Of a stretch of 64,000 nt of DNA, positions 41,488-50,400 are shown piece by piece. This DNA comes from Grimontia kaedaensis (lineage in GTDB: Bacteria; Pseudomonadota; Gammaproteobacteria; Enterobacterales; Vibrionaceae): NCBI RefSeq assembly GCF_023746615.1, contig NZ_CP082275.1, positions 1,116,001 to 1,180,000 of the forward strand. The letters are read 5' to 3'. Under the pieces are notes generated by a model, which saw nothing but the letters and a program-made list of their open reading frames with translations, did no database searches and had not been told where the DNA came from. Each line of letters starts with the position of its first letter. Position 1 is the first letter of the stretch. The position numbers and the translations under genes are program-made.

Positions 41488-42993
41488 TTAATCCTTCACC
41501 AGTGGCTTGAATCGCTTCAATTCGCTCAGGCGGTAGCCAGTGTAGTTACCCAACATCAGGATCAGTGCAAGAATCACCAACTGAATACCAACGAAGTTAA
41601 AGGTAAGATGGCGCACGAAATCATTGGTCATTGCAAGGTAAACCAACACGGCAGTCAACAGCGAGCCACCACCTTGAATAAGCACTTGCTTCGCACCTTC
41701 TTCTTCCCAAAGGATCGACATACGCTCGATGGTCCAGGAAAGGATAATCATTGGGAAGAAGGTGATTGTCAGGCCTTCAACCAATCCAATCTTGAACGCG
41801 ACGACCGTGAAGACAGAGATAATCATAATCACCGTGATAATCACGGCAGATATCCTCGCCACGAGCAGGAGGTTGAGTCTTGAGAGGTAACTTCGGATAA
41901 CCAGACCCGTCCCGACAATCAGTAAGAAGCCCACCAGACCGGGTACCAACTGGGTTTGAACAAAGGCAACAGCGATCAGCACGGGCATGAAGGTACCTGA
42001 GGTTTTCAGACCCACCAGCACGCGAAGCAATACCACAATCAGGGCCCCGATTGGGATCAGCATGATGGTTTTGAACATTGCCTGTTCTTCAATAGGCAGA
42101 CTGTGAATTGAAAAATTCAACAGGCTTTCGGCCTGTATTTTCTCGTCGGTTGCCTGTTGAGGGCTTATATCCTGCGCGATGATGGAGAAGCTGACCTGGC
42201 TGTTGGTGCCACCCATGACTTCAAGTAAAGGTGTGCCTTTTTGATTCCAGATCAATAGATTGTCGAAAGAATCTTCTGTTCCGGTATCTAGGTTAAACAG
42301 CTGCCACTCTTCATTATCCCAAATTTCGACCATTGGAATAACGCTTTGGCGACGACGTCCGTCTTCCAGTTGCAACGCCCCGACAACGCGGGCATGGATA
42401 CCTTCCAAAGAAAGTATCGCGACAATAGCCTGAGCTTTGCTCATCTCTTTGGTGAGTAGGGCTGCGTTTTGGCTTTCTTTGTCGTTGAACTGTTTGATGA
42501 GCTCACGTGCGAGTGTCACATTGTCTGCGGAGCGTTGTCTTGCTTGTTCTAGAAGGGCATCTGCCGCCGTTTGTATAGGGCCATCAAGCACGGCAGGGGT
42601 GACTTCACCGAGAGGAGGCTCAGTAGGGTAGTTGGCATTTTCATCAACCAGCATTTGGTTTTTGAAATAGAGGATTTGTTGCCCGCTCGCTTCGCGCTTG
42701 CTCCACTCCGCTCTGCGTCCATCTTGGGTATTGATCAATGCAAACCCGTAGCCCGGTGAGCTGGTGTTTTCATTAATGAGGGTAAAGCCTTCCTGTGTAT
42801 CCGGCGTTGCCAGTGATACTTTAACTGGCTCGCCTTTGGCTTCGAATTCAACGCGGGCTTCCACTTCCCACACTTGGTGTTTTTGTCCCGCTGTCCACGG
42901 CACACCGTAGACGTTATGGCGGTAGATACTCATGCTCATGCCGACAATGATCAGCAGGCTAATGAGTAAATAAAAAGGAACGCGTGAAGTCAT
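41488..42993 (-). CDS. Inactive transglutaminase fused to a multi-helix membrane domain
   Basis: The 501-residue protein starts with a membrane anchor (about 6-24). A periplasmic domain of about 300 residues follows, with a transglutaminase-like region (KEMSKAQAIVAILSLEGIHA near 180 and GTEDSFDNLLIWN). At the C-terminus are about seven hydrophobic helices (310-490). The transglutaminase Cys position is not Cys (ALLTKEMSKAQA), matching the family of catalytically dead transglutaminases with a 7TM domain. It lies between the protease-like lipoprotein gene (41 bases upstream) and the ATP-grasp gene. The probable role is a membrane receptor or scaffold for a peptide handled by its neighbours; this is inference. 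Confidence 0.87.
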   Translation of the reverse strand: MTSRVPFYLLISLLIIVGMSMSIYRHNVYGVPWTAGQKHQVWEVEARVEFEAKGEPVKVSLATPDTQEGFTLINENTSSPGYGFALINTQDGRRAEWSKREASGQQILYFKNQMLVDENANYPTEPPLGEVTPAVLDGPIQTAADALLEQARQRSADNVTLARELIKQFNDKESQNAALLTKEMSKAQAIVAILSLEGIHARVVGALQLEDGRRRQSVIPMVEIWDNEEWQLFNLDTGTEDSFDNLLIWNQKGTPLLEVMGGTNSQVSFSIIAQDISPQQATDEKIQAESLLNFSIHSLPIEEQAMFKTIMLIPIGALIVVLLRVLVGLKTSGTFMPVLIAVAFVQTQLVPGLVGFLLIVGTGLVIRSYLSRLNLLLVARISAVIITVIMIISVFTVVAFKIGLVEGLTITFFPMIILSWTIERMSILWEEEGAKQVLIQGGGSLLTAVLVYLAMTNDFVRHLTFNFVGIQLVILALILMLGNYTGYRLSELKRFKPLVKD

Positions 42994-43034
42994 TCTTTCC
43001 TCGTTAATGGCACTGTGGGTTGAAGTTCAGTGCG

Positions 43035-43796
43035 CTATTTCTTTTCGGCAACAAACTTTGGATGGATGTAAGACTGAGAGACGTCAACGACGGCTATGTC
43101 TTTAAAGAATTCGCGGCCCAGAAGAACCGGGAATTCCATGTGCGAACGGTCTGCCAGCGTAAATTGCGTTTTTTCATGCAGCTCACCCAGTCTGACACGC
43201 AGTTCTATAACCGGACGACGCTCCAGACCTTCAGTGGAAGCTTGACGGATCTTCACCCAGCGGGTCACCGGTGCTTCAATCGTTGCCAGCGGTTCGGACT
43301 CACCCTCGCCATTTTGGGTATGCGCAAGACTGAAGCGGACCCAAGTTTTACCGTCGCGTTCAAACTCCTGAATGTCAGTTGCATTCAGGGAAGACGTCGT
43401 TGCGCCGGTGTCTACACGGGCCTTGTAGTTGGATCCAGCTGCATCAATCCAAACCCATTCTTGCTCACCTAGCACAGCTTTATCGGATTTTTGTGGCACA
43501 GGCACTTCTTTCTCGACGTATACCACTTGCGGTTCAGCTCGGTTCGCAGCTTCGCGGGCTTGATTCTGACGCATGATTTTGAGTGTGTCAGACATATCAG
43601 CAACCTGTTGTTCAAGGGTTGCGATTTGTTCTTGCTGTGTTTGAACACTTTGGTTTAGCGACGAGTAGTCACTCTGAATGTTGGTCTCTAGGTTACTGAT
43701 TGCATTCAGGGTTTGCTGGTGCTGTTCCTGAGATGTAATGCTGCAGCCAGAGAGGACAGCAGAGAAAAGAATCAGCAATCCGCCGCGAGTTAGCAT
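43035..43796 (-). CDS. RimK-associated zinc/aspartic-protease-like lipoprotein (DUF785)
   Basis: The 253-residue protein has a lipoprotein signal (MLTRGGLLILFSAVLSGC), then a coiled coil (about 30-85). The C-terminal DUF785 domain (about 105-250) contains VDTGATTSSLNATDIQEFER. The DTGA loop is shared with retropepsin-like aspartic proteases; the family is annotated as ATP-dependent zinc protease without firm enzymology. It would sit on a membrane facing the periplasm. It is the first gene of the operon with the dead transglutaminase and the ATP-grasp ligase, the classical predicted trio of a peptide-ligation and cleavage system. Confidence 0.87.
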   Translation of the reverse strand: MLTRGGLLILFSAVLSGCSITSQEQHQQTLNAISNLETNIQSDYSSLNQSVQTQQEQIATLEQQVADMSDTLKIMRQNQAREAANRAEPQVVYVEKEVPVPQKSDKAVLGEQEWVWIDAAGSNYKARVDTGATTSSLNATDIQEFERDGKTWVRFSLAHTQNGEGESEPLATIEAPVTRWVKIRQASTEGLERRPVIELRVRLGELHEKTQFTLADRSHMEFPVLLGREFFKDIAVVDVSQSYIHPKFVAEKK

Positions 43797-44111
43797 GTGT
43801 AGCTCCGTGCTGGGTGGTTAAGGCGTTGAAAATAGGAGTGTAGTTTATCCCGAAAAAAACGAAGCGAGAAGGGAGATTTGTCATATCTGAGTCAGGATTG
43901 TCAATTATCGGAACATTCTGATTCGTGACGATTTTTCTACCATGTATGTATAGCAATCAGGTCAATTTAAAGCCGGATTTGTGAAGATTCATTGGACTTT
44001 TTGCGGTAATGAGACAGGCCTAGCAACAAAACACTGAGACTGATTTTCTGGACATCATGAATCTAGCAGGCAGTCATTGAGCTGCCTGTTAGATCCATGA
44101 AAAAAGCAGTC
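43797..44111. other. Intergenic region between cmoB and the protease-like lipoprotein gene
   Basis: About 315 bases. It should hold the promoter of the three-gene operon near its left side. A 7-bp inverted repeat CAGGCAG / CTGCCTG (44068-44088) lies beyond the cmoB stop but lacks a T run in the right direction. No gene is seen. Confidence 0.4.
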
Positions 44112-45083
44112 TCAGTCTGGGTTACGTGCAACCAAAATGGCGCGTTTTGGCGCTGGATAACCTTCAACAGTTTTTGTTGGATCATTCGGATCAAGATAAT
44201 CGGGTAGCGAATTGTGCGTCATCCAATCTGTTGTGCGCTGCTCGTCAGTAGTGGTGACACACTCATCAACAATCCGAACGTCCACGAAGCCCACTTTCTC
44301 CAGCCACACTTTCAGTGCTTTCGCGGAAGGGAAGAAGTAGACATTGTGCATTTGTGCATATCGACTAAATGGCACCAGCACCGCGTTTTCATCGCCATCA
44401 ATCACCAAGGTTTCTAATACAAGCTCGCCATTTTTCACCAATTGGTTTTTCAATTGGATTAAGTGATCAAGTGGTGAACGACGATGGTACAGCACGCCCA
44501 TGCTGAATACGGTATCGAATGCTTTCAACTCAGGCAGCTTTTCAATACCCAGTGGAAGCAGGTGGGCTCGTTGGTCGTTGCCCATCATTCGGCGAATCGC
44601 TTCGAACTGAACGAGAAACAGCTCAGAAGGATCGATACCCACTGTCAGCTCCGCACCTTCACCCAGCATGCGCCACATGTGGTAGCCGTTGCCACAGCCG
44701 ACATCCAACACATAGCGGCCTTTCAGTGGAGAGATATGCGGTAGCACGCGATCCCATTTCCAGTCCGAGCGCCACTCAGTATCTATATTGATGCCATGAA
44801 CACTGTAAGGACCTTTGCGCCACGGGTGGAAAGCGCGCAGCAGGTTTTCAATCTTCGCGCGCTGTCCGGCCGGCAGTTCGTCTTCTGTACCAATGGTCAC
44901 GCTGTCTTTCAGGTCAATCGTAGAAGGCGCATCCATTGGGATCTTCTTCAGCACGCGCATCCATTTTGGCAGATCACCATGTGGCTGGTTTTGCCACTCC
45001 GTCAACTGCGCTGGCAATACATTCAGCCAGTTCTGCAGACGGTTTTTTGCAATCAATTGGTAGAAGTCAGAAAAATCGAACAT
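44112..45083 (-). CDS. cmoB: tRNA U34 carboxymethyltransferase CmoB
   Basis: CmoB transfers a carboxymethyl group from carboxy-SAM to 5-hydroxyuridine at position 34 of tRNAs, forming cmo5U and widening wobble decoding. The 323-residue length equals E. coli CmoB. The Rossmann methyltransferase motif VLDVGCGNGYHMWRML is near 124-139, preceded by the family FHPWRKGPYSVHGINIDTEW. It lies 84 bases downstream of cmoA, which makes the cofactor. One of the known substrates of this pathway is tRNA-Ser(UGA), encoded at 19750 here. Confidence 0.95.
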   Translation of the reverse strand: MFDFSDFYQLIAKNRLQNWLNVLPAQLTEWQNQPHGDLPKWMRVLKKIPMDAPSTIDLKDSVTIGTEDELPAGQRAKIENLLRAFHPWRKGPYSVHGINIDTEWRSDWKWDRVLPHISPLKGRYVLDVGCGNGYHMWRMLGEGAELTVGIDPSELFLVQFEAIRRMMGNDQRAHLLPLGIEKLPELKAFDTVFSMGVLYHRRSPLDHLIQLKNQLVKNGELVLETLVIDGDENAVLVPFSRYAQMHNVYFFPSAKALKVWLEKVGFVDVRIVDECVTTTDEQRTTDWMTHNSLPDYLDPNDPTKTVEGYPAPKRAILVARNPD

Positions 45084-45144
45084 AGGTATCGTCTTTTGGT
45101 TTTTCGTGTTGCGCCAGCTTACCTAACGCGATGAGTTTGTTGAG

Positions 45145-45164
45145 CTAGGGTCAACAGACCCTAG
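45145..45164. other. CTAGGGTC hairpin between cmoA and cmoB
   Basis: CTAGGGTC-AACA-GACCCTAG is a perfect 8-bp palindromic hairpin in the cmoA-cmoB gap, just before the cmoA stop on the far side. It lacks a T run, so it is more likely an mRNA processing/stability element or a short repeat than a terminator. Confidence 0.5.
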
Positions 45165-45167
45165 TAG

Positions 45168-45896
45168 TTACTTGATGGCAAACATGGAGCCGAAATTAAA
45201 GCACTGGAACCACACCGCCACGCTACTGAAACCGATATCACTCAAGCGTTGCTTGTGGGTGTCGATGCTATCTGGCTTCATCACGTTCTCCAATGCGCTA
45301 CGTTTTTGGCTGATTTCCAGCTCGCTGTAACCGTTAGCGCGTTTGAAATCATGGTGCAGGTCGATGAGTAGCTCGTTCGCGGTTTCGTCGGCAAAGTTGT
45401 ATTTCTCAGAGAGAATAAGAATGCCGCCTGGCTTGAGGCCGGCGAAGATCTTCTCAAGAAGCGCCTGACGGTCCTCTGGGGTCAAAAACTGCAAGGTAAA
45501 GTTAAGCACAACCACAGAAGCGTTTTGGATATCGACATTACGGATATCGTCTTCGAGGATTTGTACATCAGTGTCTGAGCGGTAAGCATTCACGTGAAGT
45601 TTGCAGCGTTCGACCATTGCAGGAGAGTTATCAACGCCGATAATGGTGCAGTTTTGCGCTTTAATATGACGGCGCATAGACAGTGTTGCTGCGCCGAGTG
45701 AACAACCCAAGTCATAAACACGGCTACCATCAGTGGCGAAGCGTTCAGCCAGCATGCCAATTGCAGAAATGATGTTGCTGTAGCCCGGTACCGAGCGCTG
45801 AATCATATCCGGAAAAACTTCGGCGACGTTTTCGTCGAAGGTAAAGTCACCCAGTTTTTCGATTGGCGCAGCAAAAATATTGTCGCGATTTGCCAT
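45168..45896 (-). CDS. cmoA: Carboxy-SAM synthase CmoA
   Basis: CmoA makes carboxy-S-adenosylmethionine from SAM and prephenate for CmoB. The 242-residue protein has the family segment DENVAEVFPDMIQRSVPGYS near 20-39, the SAM motif VYDLGCSLGAATLSMRR near 59-75 and VVVLNFTLQFL for the cofactor pocket. The start at 45896 (MANRDNIF) has AGG at a normal distance and fits the family; the frame is open 33 codons further upstream, which is unlikely to be translated. First gene of cmoA-cmoB. Confidence 0.94.
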   Translation of the reverse strand: MANRDNIFAAPIEKLGDFTFDENVAEVFPDMIQRSVPGYSNIISAIGMLAERFATDGSRVYDLGCSLGAATLSMRRHIKAQNCTIIGVDNSPAMVERCKLHVNAYRSDTDVQILEDDIRNVDIQNASVVVLNFTLQFLTPEDRQALLEKIFAGLKPGGILILSEKYNFADETANELLIDLHHDFKRANGYSELEISQKRSALENVMKPDSIDTHKQRLSDIGFSSVAVWFQCFNFGSMFAIK

Positions 45897-46174
45897 CTGA
45901 ACCTGCCTAAAAAAGAACCGTTTACCGTCGATCTCTGTGTTCCTGAGATTCGGTATTACTACACTCGTTGACGCCAGTTTCCATCCAGCATCCAAAGGGC
46001 GCGTATTGTAGAGAATTTTGCCTCGCTTGTCTCTATCCCGCTAGTTCTGAGCTCAATGTATGGATTGCCGGACCATTGAATTTCGTCAAGTTGTCAGCTT
46101 TTAAATTCAGCGACCGTTTTCCGTTTTGTCATGTTCCATGCTATAAGTGAGCTGATCTTGTTCAGGAAGTGATT

Positions 46175-46951
46175 ATGTTAGAGCAAACCATCGCTAGTCA
46201 TATTTCGGCGCTGAAAGATATTGATGAATCAACGCTGACCCGCAAGCAACTGGCTATCCGCGATAGAGAAAAAGAGCTATTAGAAATTGCGCGTTCAATT
46301 GTTGCGCGGAAAGGCTTCGCCCACTTAACGATGGACAAGGTAGCTGCTGCTAGCCCTTACTCAAAGGGTACGGTATACAATCATTTCAACAGTAAAGAAG
46401 ACTTGATTGCAGCGCTGGCGATAGAAGCATTGAGTCGTGAGCTTCCCATTTTGCGTGCGGGTTTAGATTTTAATGGCAGCACCCGTGAAAAGTGTGTCGC
46501 GATGCATGCGGGTTATTCCATTTTTTCGCGAATGGAGCCTATCCTCGCGATGTGTATATTGGTTAGCCGCACGCCAGCTGTGACTGAAAAAAGCGCGCCA
46601 GAACGATTGGCAAGGCTGAATGAACTTGAAGAAATCGCGGTGTCTATTGGCGATACGTTTATCGATATGGGCCTTGAGTCAGGTGATTTAGTTCTTCAGG
46701 AAGGTGTCACCACTGACACTATCGTGTTTGCAAACTGGGCTATGGGATTTGGCACTAATGCACTTGTTCACAACGCTCAGCACAGCACTTGTGTAGCGAG
46801 GCAGCTCTCTTCCAATGTAGTGCTTCAGAATGTTAATTTTCTGTTGGATGGAATGGGGTGGAAACCTCTTTCTTCAGAGTTCGATTATACAAAAACTTGG
46901 GATCGCGCCCTCAAAGAGCTCTATGCGGACGAAGTGGCTTCACTAAATTAA
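46175..46951 (+). CDS. TetR-family repressor of the downstream RND cassette
   Basis: The 258-residue regulator has an N-terminal helical extension and a TetR DNA-binding domain at about 32-82 (ARSIVARKGFAHLTMDKVAA, SPYSKGTVYNHFNSKEDL), followed by an effector-binding domain. It starts at ATG 46175 with AGGAAG six bases upstream; a GTG two codons earlier is less likely. Directly downstream are three copies of one palindrome and then, on the same strand, an RND transporter operon, so it probably represses that operon. Whether it also represses itself is unclear, since the palindromes lie after, not before, its own start. A long hairpin terminator ends it. Confidence 0.88.
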   Translation: MLEQTIASHISALKDIDESTLTRKQLAIRDREKELLEIARSIVARKGFAHLTMDKVAAASPYSKGTVYNHFNSKEDLIAALAIEALSRELPILRAGLDFNGSTREKCVAMHAGYSIFSRMEPILAMCILVSRTPAVTEKSAPERLARLNELEEIAVSIGDTFIDMGLESGDLVLQEGVTTDTIVFANWAMGFGTNALVHNAQHSTCVARQLSSNVVLQNVNFLLDGMGWKPLSSEFDYTKTWDRALKELYADEVASLN

Positions 46952-46983
46952 CAACCGTTCACAGCCATCAACAGAATTCATTG

Positions 46984-46996
46984 TGACGATTCGTCA
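46984..46996. promoter_or_regulatory. Palindromic operator 1
   Basis: TGACGATTCGTCA, a perfect 13-base palindrome around the central base, lies 32 bases after the TetR stop. It has the same outer arms TGACGA/TCGTCA as operator 3. Confidence 0.6.
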
Positions 46997-47032
46997 GAAA
47001 ACACTTCACACAGCTTGAAAATTACCCTATAT

Positions 47033-47068
47033 TGACGATGTGTCAAAAATGACACATCGTCATTTTTT
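47033..47068 (+). terminator. Terminator of the tetR gene, built from operator-like arms
   Basis: TGACGATGTGTCA (47033-47045), loop AAAA, and TGACACATCGTCA (47050-47062) form a perfect 13-bp stem followed by six T. Each arm begins or ends with the operator half-site TGACGA/TCGTCA. Confidence 0.88.
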
Positions 47069-47118
47069 AGCTGTATTTAAATGAACCGCGCTGATGCGCT
47101 TTTTTGTTAAAAACGATT

Positions 47119-47131
47119 TGACGAAACGTCA
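47119..47131. promoter_or_regulatory. Palindromic operator 2
   Basis: TGACGAAACGTCA, extended to GATTTGACG-AAA-CGTCAAATC (47115-47135), lies about 105 bases before the RND start. It is a likely TetR operator in the promoter region. Confidence 0.65.
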
Positions 47132-47208
47132 AATCTGTATCGTGATCTGTCAGAGTTGTATTTAGCCAAATGTTCCAGTGTGTATTTGGCTTTTTAAAGC
47201 AGATTTAT

Positions 47209-47221
47209 TGACGAATCGTCA
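47209..47221. promoter_or_regulatory. Palindromic operator 3
   Basis: TGACGAATCGTCA ends 15 bases before the RND start codon and just before its ribosome site, so a bound repressor would block transcription start or elongation. Confidence 0.65.
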
Positions 47222-47236
47222 CAAATGGAGTGTGTG

Positions 47237-49558
47237 ATGAAAAGAGATCTGTCTAATTGGCCAACTGTGAGGCCGTGGCTGTTTTTAATCCTCAGTGTTT
47301 TGCTTTCTTTAATCGCTGCGTTTGGTGCATCCAATTTGTACTTTCGAGGTGATTATCAAATCTTTTTTGATGAAGGAAACCCTCAACTACAAACATTTAA
47401 AGAGCTGGAAGCCACTTTCAACAAAACCGATACCCTATCTATCGTAGTTGCACCTGCTAATGGTGATGTCTTCACCGAAGAAAATCTGTCACTGGTGAAG
47501 CAGTTGACGGATGAGGCGTGGCAAACCCCTTATGCCAGCCGCGTCGATTCCATTACCAACTATCAACATACGTCCGCCGAAGAAGATGACCTGCTTGTAG
47601 AAGATTTGGCGGCAGATTACATCGAGTTGGATGCTTCACGTCTCACTTACATGCGAGATGTCGCATTGAACGAGCCGCGACTCGTAGGTTCAAGTATTTC
47701 GAAAGATGGCAGTGTTGCTGTCGTGACGGTTACATTCCAACTTCCTGACGGTGACCAAAGTGTTGAAATCAATGAAATCTCTGTTTTTGCTGACCGCTTG
47801 CTCGACAGAGTTGGTCAAACGCATAGCGATGTAGAGTTCCATCTTGGTGGGATCATTGCGTTAAACAATGCTTTTGCTCTCGCTGCTATGGATGACGGCA
47901 ATACATTGGTACCCATGATGTTCTTGGTGATTCTGGTCTTTCTGGGTTTCATGTTGCGTTCGTGGAAGTTTGTTTTCGCCACGCTGGTGGTCATCGTACT
48001 CACTATTGCCAGCACAATGGGATTACTTGGCTGGGTGGGGCACTACCTCAATAACGGCACCGTGAATGTACCAACTCTGATCATGACGTTGGCGGTGGCG
48101 GACTGTGTTCACCTGATCACATCTTATGTTCACGCGCTTCGTGAAGGGAAAGAAAAATCCGAGGCTATCAGGTATGCCTTGAAGCTAAACTTCCTTGCAC
48201 TATTGATCACCTCGGTCACTACATCGATCGGTTTCCTGATGATGAATGCCTCAAATTCACCGGTACTGAGAGACATGGGTAACCTTGCGGCGGTTGGTGT
48301 GATGATTGCGTTCTTCCTCTCCGTTACCTTGCTACCTGCATTACTACAACTGATGCCTGTAAAAGTGAAGCAATCGCAAAGTTCGGGTAACAAGATTATG
48401 GGTTGGATTGCAGATTCAGTGATTCGATATCATAAGATGATTTTGCCTGTGAGCGCTGTGGTTGTTGTGCTGAGCGGTATGCTTATGGTTCAAAATCAGG
48501 TAAACGATAACTCGGTGGAATACTTTGGCCCTGAAAACACCTTCCGTCAGGCAGCTGATTTCATCGAAGAGAACATTAGCGGCACCAACGCAATCAGCGT
48601 TTCCATTAAATCTGGTCAACCTCAGGGAATTACGCAGCCTGAGTTTCTGGAAGCGGTGAGTCAGTTTACCGACTGGCTTCGTGCCCAGCCTGAAATCAAG
48701 CATGTCGCATCTATTTCTGATACGTTCCAGCGCCTGAATAAAAACATGCACAGTGATGATGACGCTTACTATCTGTTGCCGACCGATCCCGAGTTAGCCG
48801 CGCAATACCTGCTTCTCTATGAAATGTCGTTACCTTACGGCCTAGACCTGAACAATGAAGTCAATATTGATAAGTCGGCAGTGAAATTAATTCTGACAGT
48901 GGCCAATCTCGGTAGTGTGGAAATGATTGAGCTAGAGCAGCGAATGACTCGATGGTTCTCAAATAATGCGGGACCGTATGAGATGAGTCCTTCTGGTCCT
49001 AACCTGATGTTTGCCCACATTGGCGAAACCAATATGGAGAGTATGCTCAAGACCTTGCCGATAGCACTGGTGCTGATTTCTGGTCTGCTGGTCTTTGCGC
49101 TGCGTTCATGGCGACTGGGCGCGATCAGTCTTGTGCCTAACCTTGCTCCTGCCATTATCGGTTTTGGTTTGTGGGCTGTGATTTCAGGTGAAATCAATCT
49201 GGGACTTTCTATTGTCGTGACTCTTACGCTTGGCATCGTAGTGGATGACACGGTTCACTTCCTCTCCAAGTATCGCTATGCGCGCCTTCAAGGACGCAAT
49301 GTAGAAGAAGGTATCCGTTACGCATTCAGCACTGTTGGCCGCGCACTTTGGATCACCACCGTGGTGCTGGTGGCAGGTTTTAGTGTGCTGGCGACTTCCG
49401 TATTCCGCTTGAACGCTGATATGGGCATGTTGAGTGCCATGGTCATCTTCATTGCACTGGTGGTCGATTTCATCCTTCTCCCTGCGTTATTGCTGGTTGC
49501 TGACCGTAAGCCTTACGCCTGTGAATCGGAAAACCTGGTGACACAACCCGCCCAATAG
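47237..49558 (+). CDS. RND/MMPL-family transporter
   Basis: The 773-residue protein has the two-fold RND plan. TM1 is near residues 13-32 with a periplasmic loop after it, then a block of five helices (about 225-385). A second half follows with TM7 near 410, another loop and a second five-helix block (about 605-760). Sterol-sensing-type segments LIMTLAVADCVHLITSYVHA and VTLTLGIVVDDTVHFLSKY carry the membrane Asp residues expected of proton-driven MMPL/HpnN-like exporters of lipidic substrates. The ATG at 47237 is chosen because GGAG lies six bases upstream. It heads an operon with a LolA-like protein and an outer-membrane protein. Confidence 0.9.
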   Translation: MKRDLSNWPTVRPWLFLILSVLLSLIAAFGASNLYFRGDYQIFFDEGNPQLQTFKELEATFNKTDTLSIVVAPANGDVFTEENLSLVKQLTDEAWQTPYASRVDSITNYQHTSAEEDDLLVEDLAADYIELDASRLTYMRDVALNEPRLVGSSISKDGSVAVVTVTFQLPDGDQSVEINEISVFADRLLDRVGQTHSDVEFHLGGIIALNNAFALAAMDDGNTLVPMMFLVILVFLGFMLRSWKFVFATLVVIVLTIASTMGLLGWVGHYLNNGTVNVPTLIMTLAVADCVHLITSYVHALREGKEKSEAIRYALKLNFLALLITSVTTSIGFLMMNASNSPVLRDMGNLAAVGVMIAFFLSVTLLPALLQLMPVKVKQSQSSGNKIMGWIADSVIRYHKMILPVSAVVVVLSGMLMVQNQVNDNSVEYFGPENTFRQAADFIEENISGTNAISVSIKSGQPQGITQPEFLEAVSQFTDWLRAQPEIKHVASISDTFQRLNKNMHSDDDAYYLLPTDPELAAQYLLLYEMSLPYGLDLNNEVNIDKSAVKLILTVANLGSVEMIELEQRMTRWFSNNAGPYEMSPSGPNLMFAHIGETNMESMLKTLPIALVLISGLLVFALRSWRLGAISLVPNLAPAIIGFGLWAVISGEINLGLSIVVTLTLGIVVDDTVHFLSKYRYARLQGRNVEEGIRYAFSTVGRALWITTVVLVAGFSVLATSVFRLNADMGMLSAMVIFIALVVDFILLPALLLVADRKPYACESENLVTQPAQ

Positions 49559-49597
49559 ACGAACAGACAAAAGACAAAAAGAATCAAGGAGAGAACT

Positions 49598-50392
49598 ATG
49601 AGTATGATGAAGAAGTTAAGTCAGGCGGTGTTGGTGTCATTAAGCCTGTTGAGCGTATCAATGCCGCTGATGGCGGATGAAGCTCGCGGTTTGGAAATTG
49701 CTCAAGAGCGCAAAAAGCGTGATGAAGGGTGGGGCGACAGCGCTTCTACCCTGACGATGGTGCTGCAAAACGCCAATGGTGATACCAGTGAGCGCAAACT
49801 GCGCATCAACACATTGGAAGTGGCAGATGACGGAGATAAAGGCCTGACGATTTTTGATGAGCCGCGCGATGTGCGTGGCACGGTATTCCTGAACTATTCA
49901 CACGTGACAGGCCCGGATGACCAGTGGCTATATCTGCCAGCGCTTAAGCGCACTAAGCGAATTGCATCGCGCAACAAATCAGGTCCATTTATGGGCAGTG
50001 AGTTTGCCTATGAAGATCTGAGCTCATTTGAGCTGGAAAAGTACCGTTTCAATTACTTAGGTGATGAGTCTGTCGAAGGTCTGGATAGCTTTGTGTTAGA
50101 GCAAATTCCGACTGACAAATATTCAGGCTACACCCGTCAGAAAGTTTGGTTGGATAAAGAGCACTACCGCCCGTTGAAAATCGAGTTTTACGATCGTCGT
50201 GACACTTTACTGAAAACTCTGACCTTCGCTGATTACCAGAAGTATCTAGACCAGTATTGGCGTGCGCTTGAAATGGTGATGAAAAATCACCAGACCGGAA
50301 AAGTGACGACACTGACCACCAGCAAACTGGCGTTCAATACCGGTTTGGAAGAGAAAGACTTTTCCAAATCCAGCCTAAAACGTGCACGCTAG
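49598..50392 (+). CDS. LolA-like outer-membrane lipoprotein-sorting family protein
   Basis: The 264-residue exported protein has a signal peptide ending near residue 26 (SVSMPLMADEA). The LolA-like domain shows RRDEGWG-type DEGWGDSASTLTMVLQNANG and SHVTGPDDQWLYLPALKRTK followed by GPFMGSEFAYEDLSSFE. Such proteins sit next to MMPL transporters and have the half-open beta barrel used to carry lipid. It could hand a lipidic substrate from the transporter towards the outer membrane. AGGAGA stands five bases before the ATG; the next gene starts eight bases after its stop. Confidence 0.87.
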   Translation: MSMMKKLSQAVLVSLSLLSVSMPLMADEARGLEIAQERKKRDEGWGDSASTLTMVLQNANGDTSERKLRINTLEVADDGDKGLTIFDEPRDVRGTVFLNYSHVTGPDDQWLYLPALKRTKRIASRNKSGPFMGSEFAYEDLSSFELEKYRFNYLGDESVEGLDSFVLEQIPTDKYSGYTRQKVWLDKEHYRPLKIEFYDRRDTLLKTLTFADYQKYLDQYWRALEMVMKNHQTGKVTTLTTSKLAFNTGLEEKDFSKSSLKRAR

Positions 50393-50400
50393 GAGGCTGG

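Noticed and set aside
44068..44088. Terminator of cmoB (CAGGCAG/CTGCCTG)
   Set aside because: The hairpin is short and lacks a T run on the minus strand.
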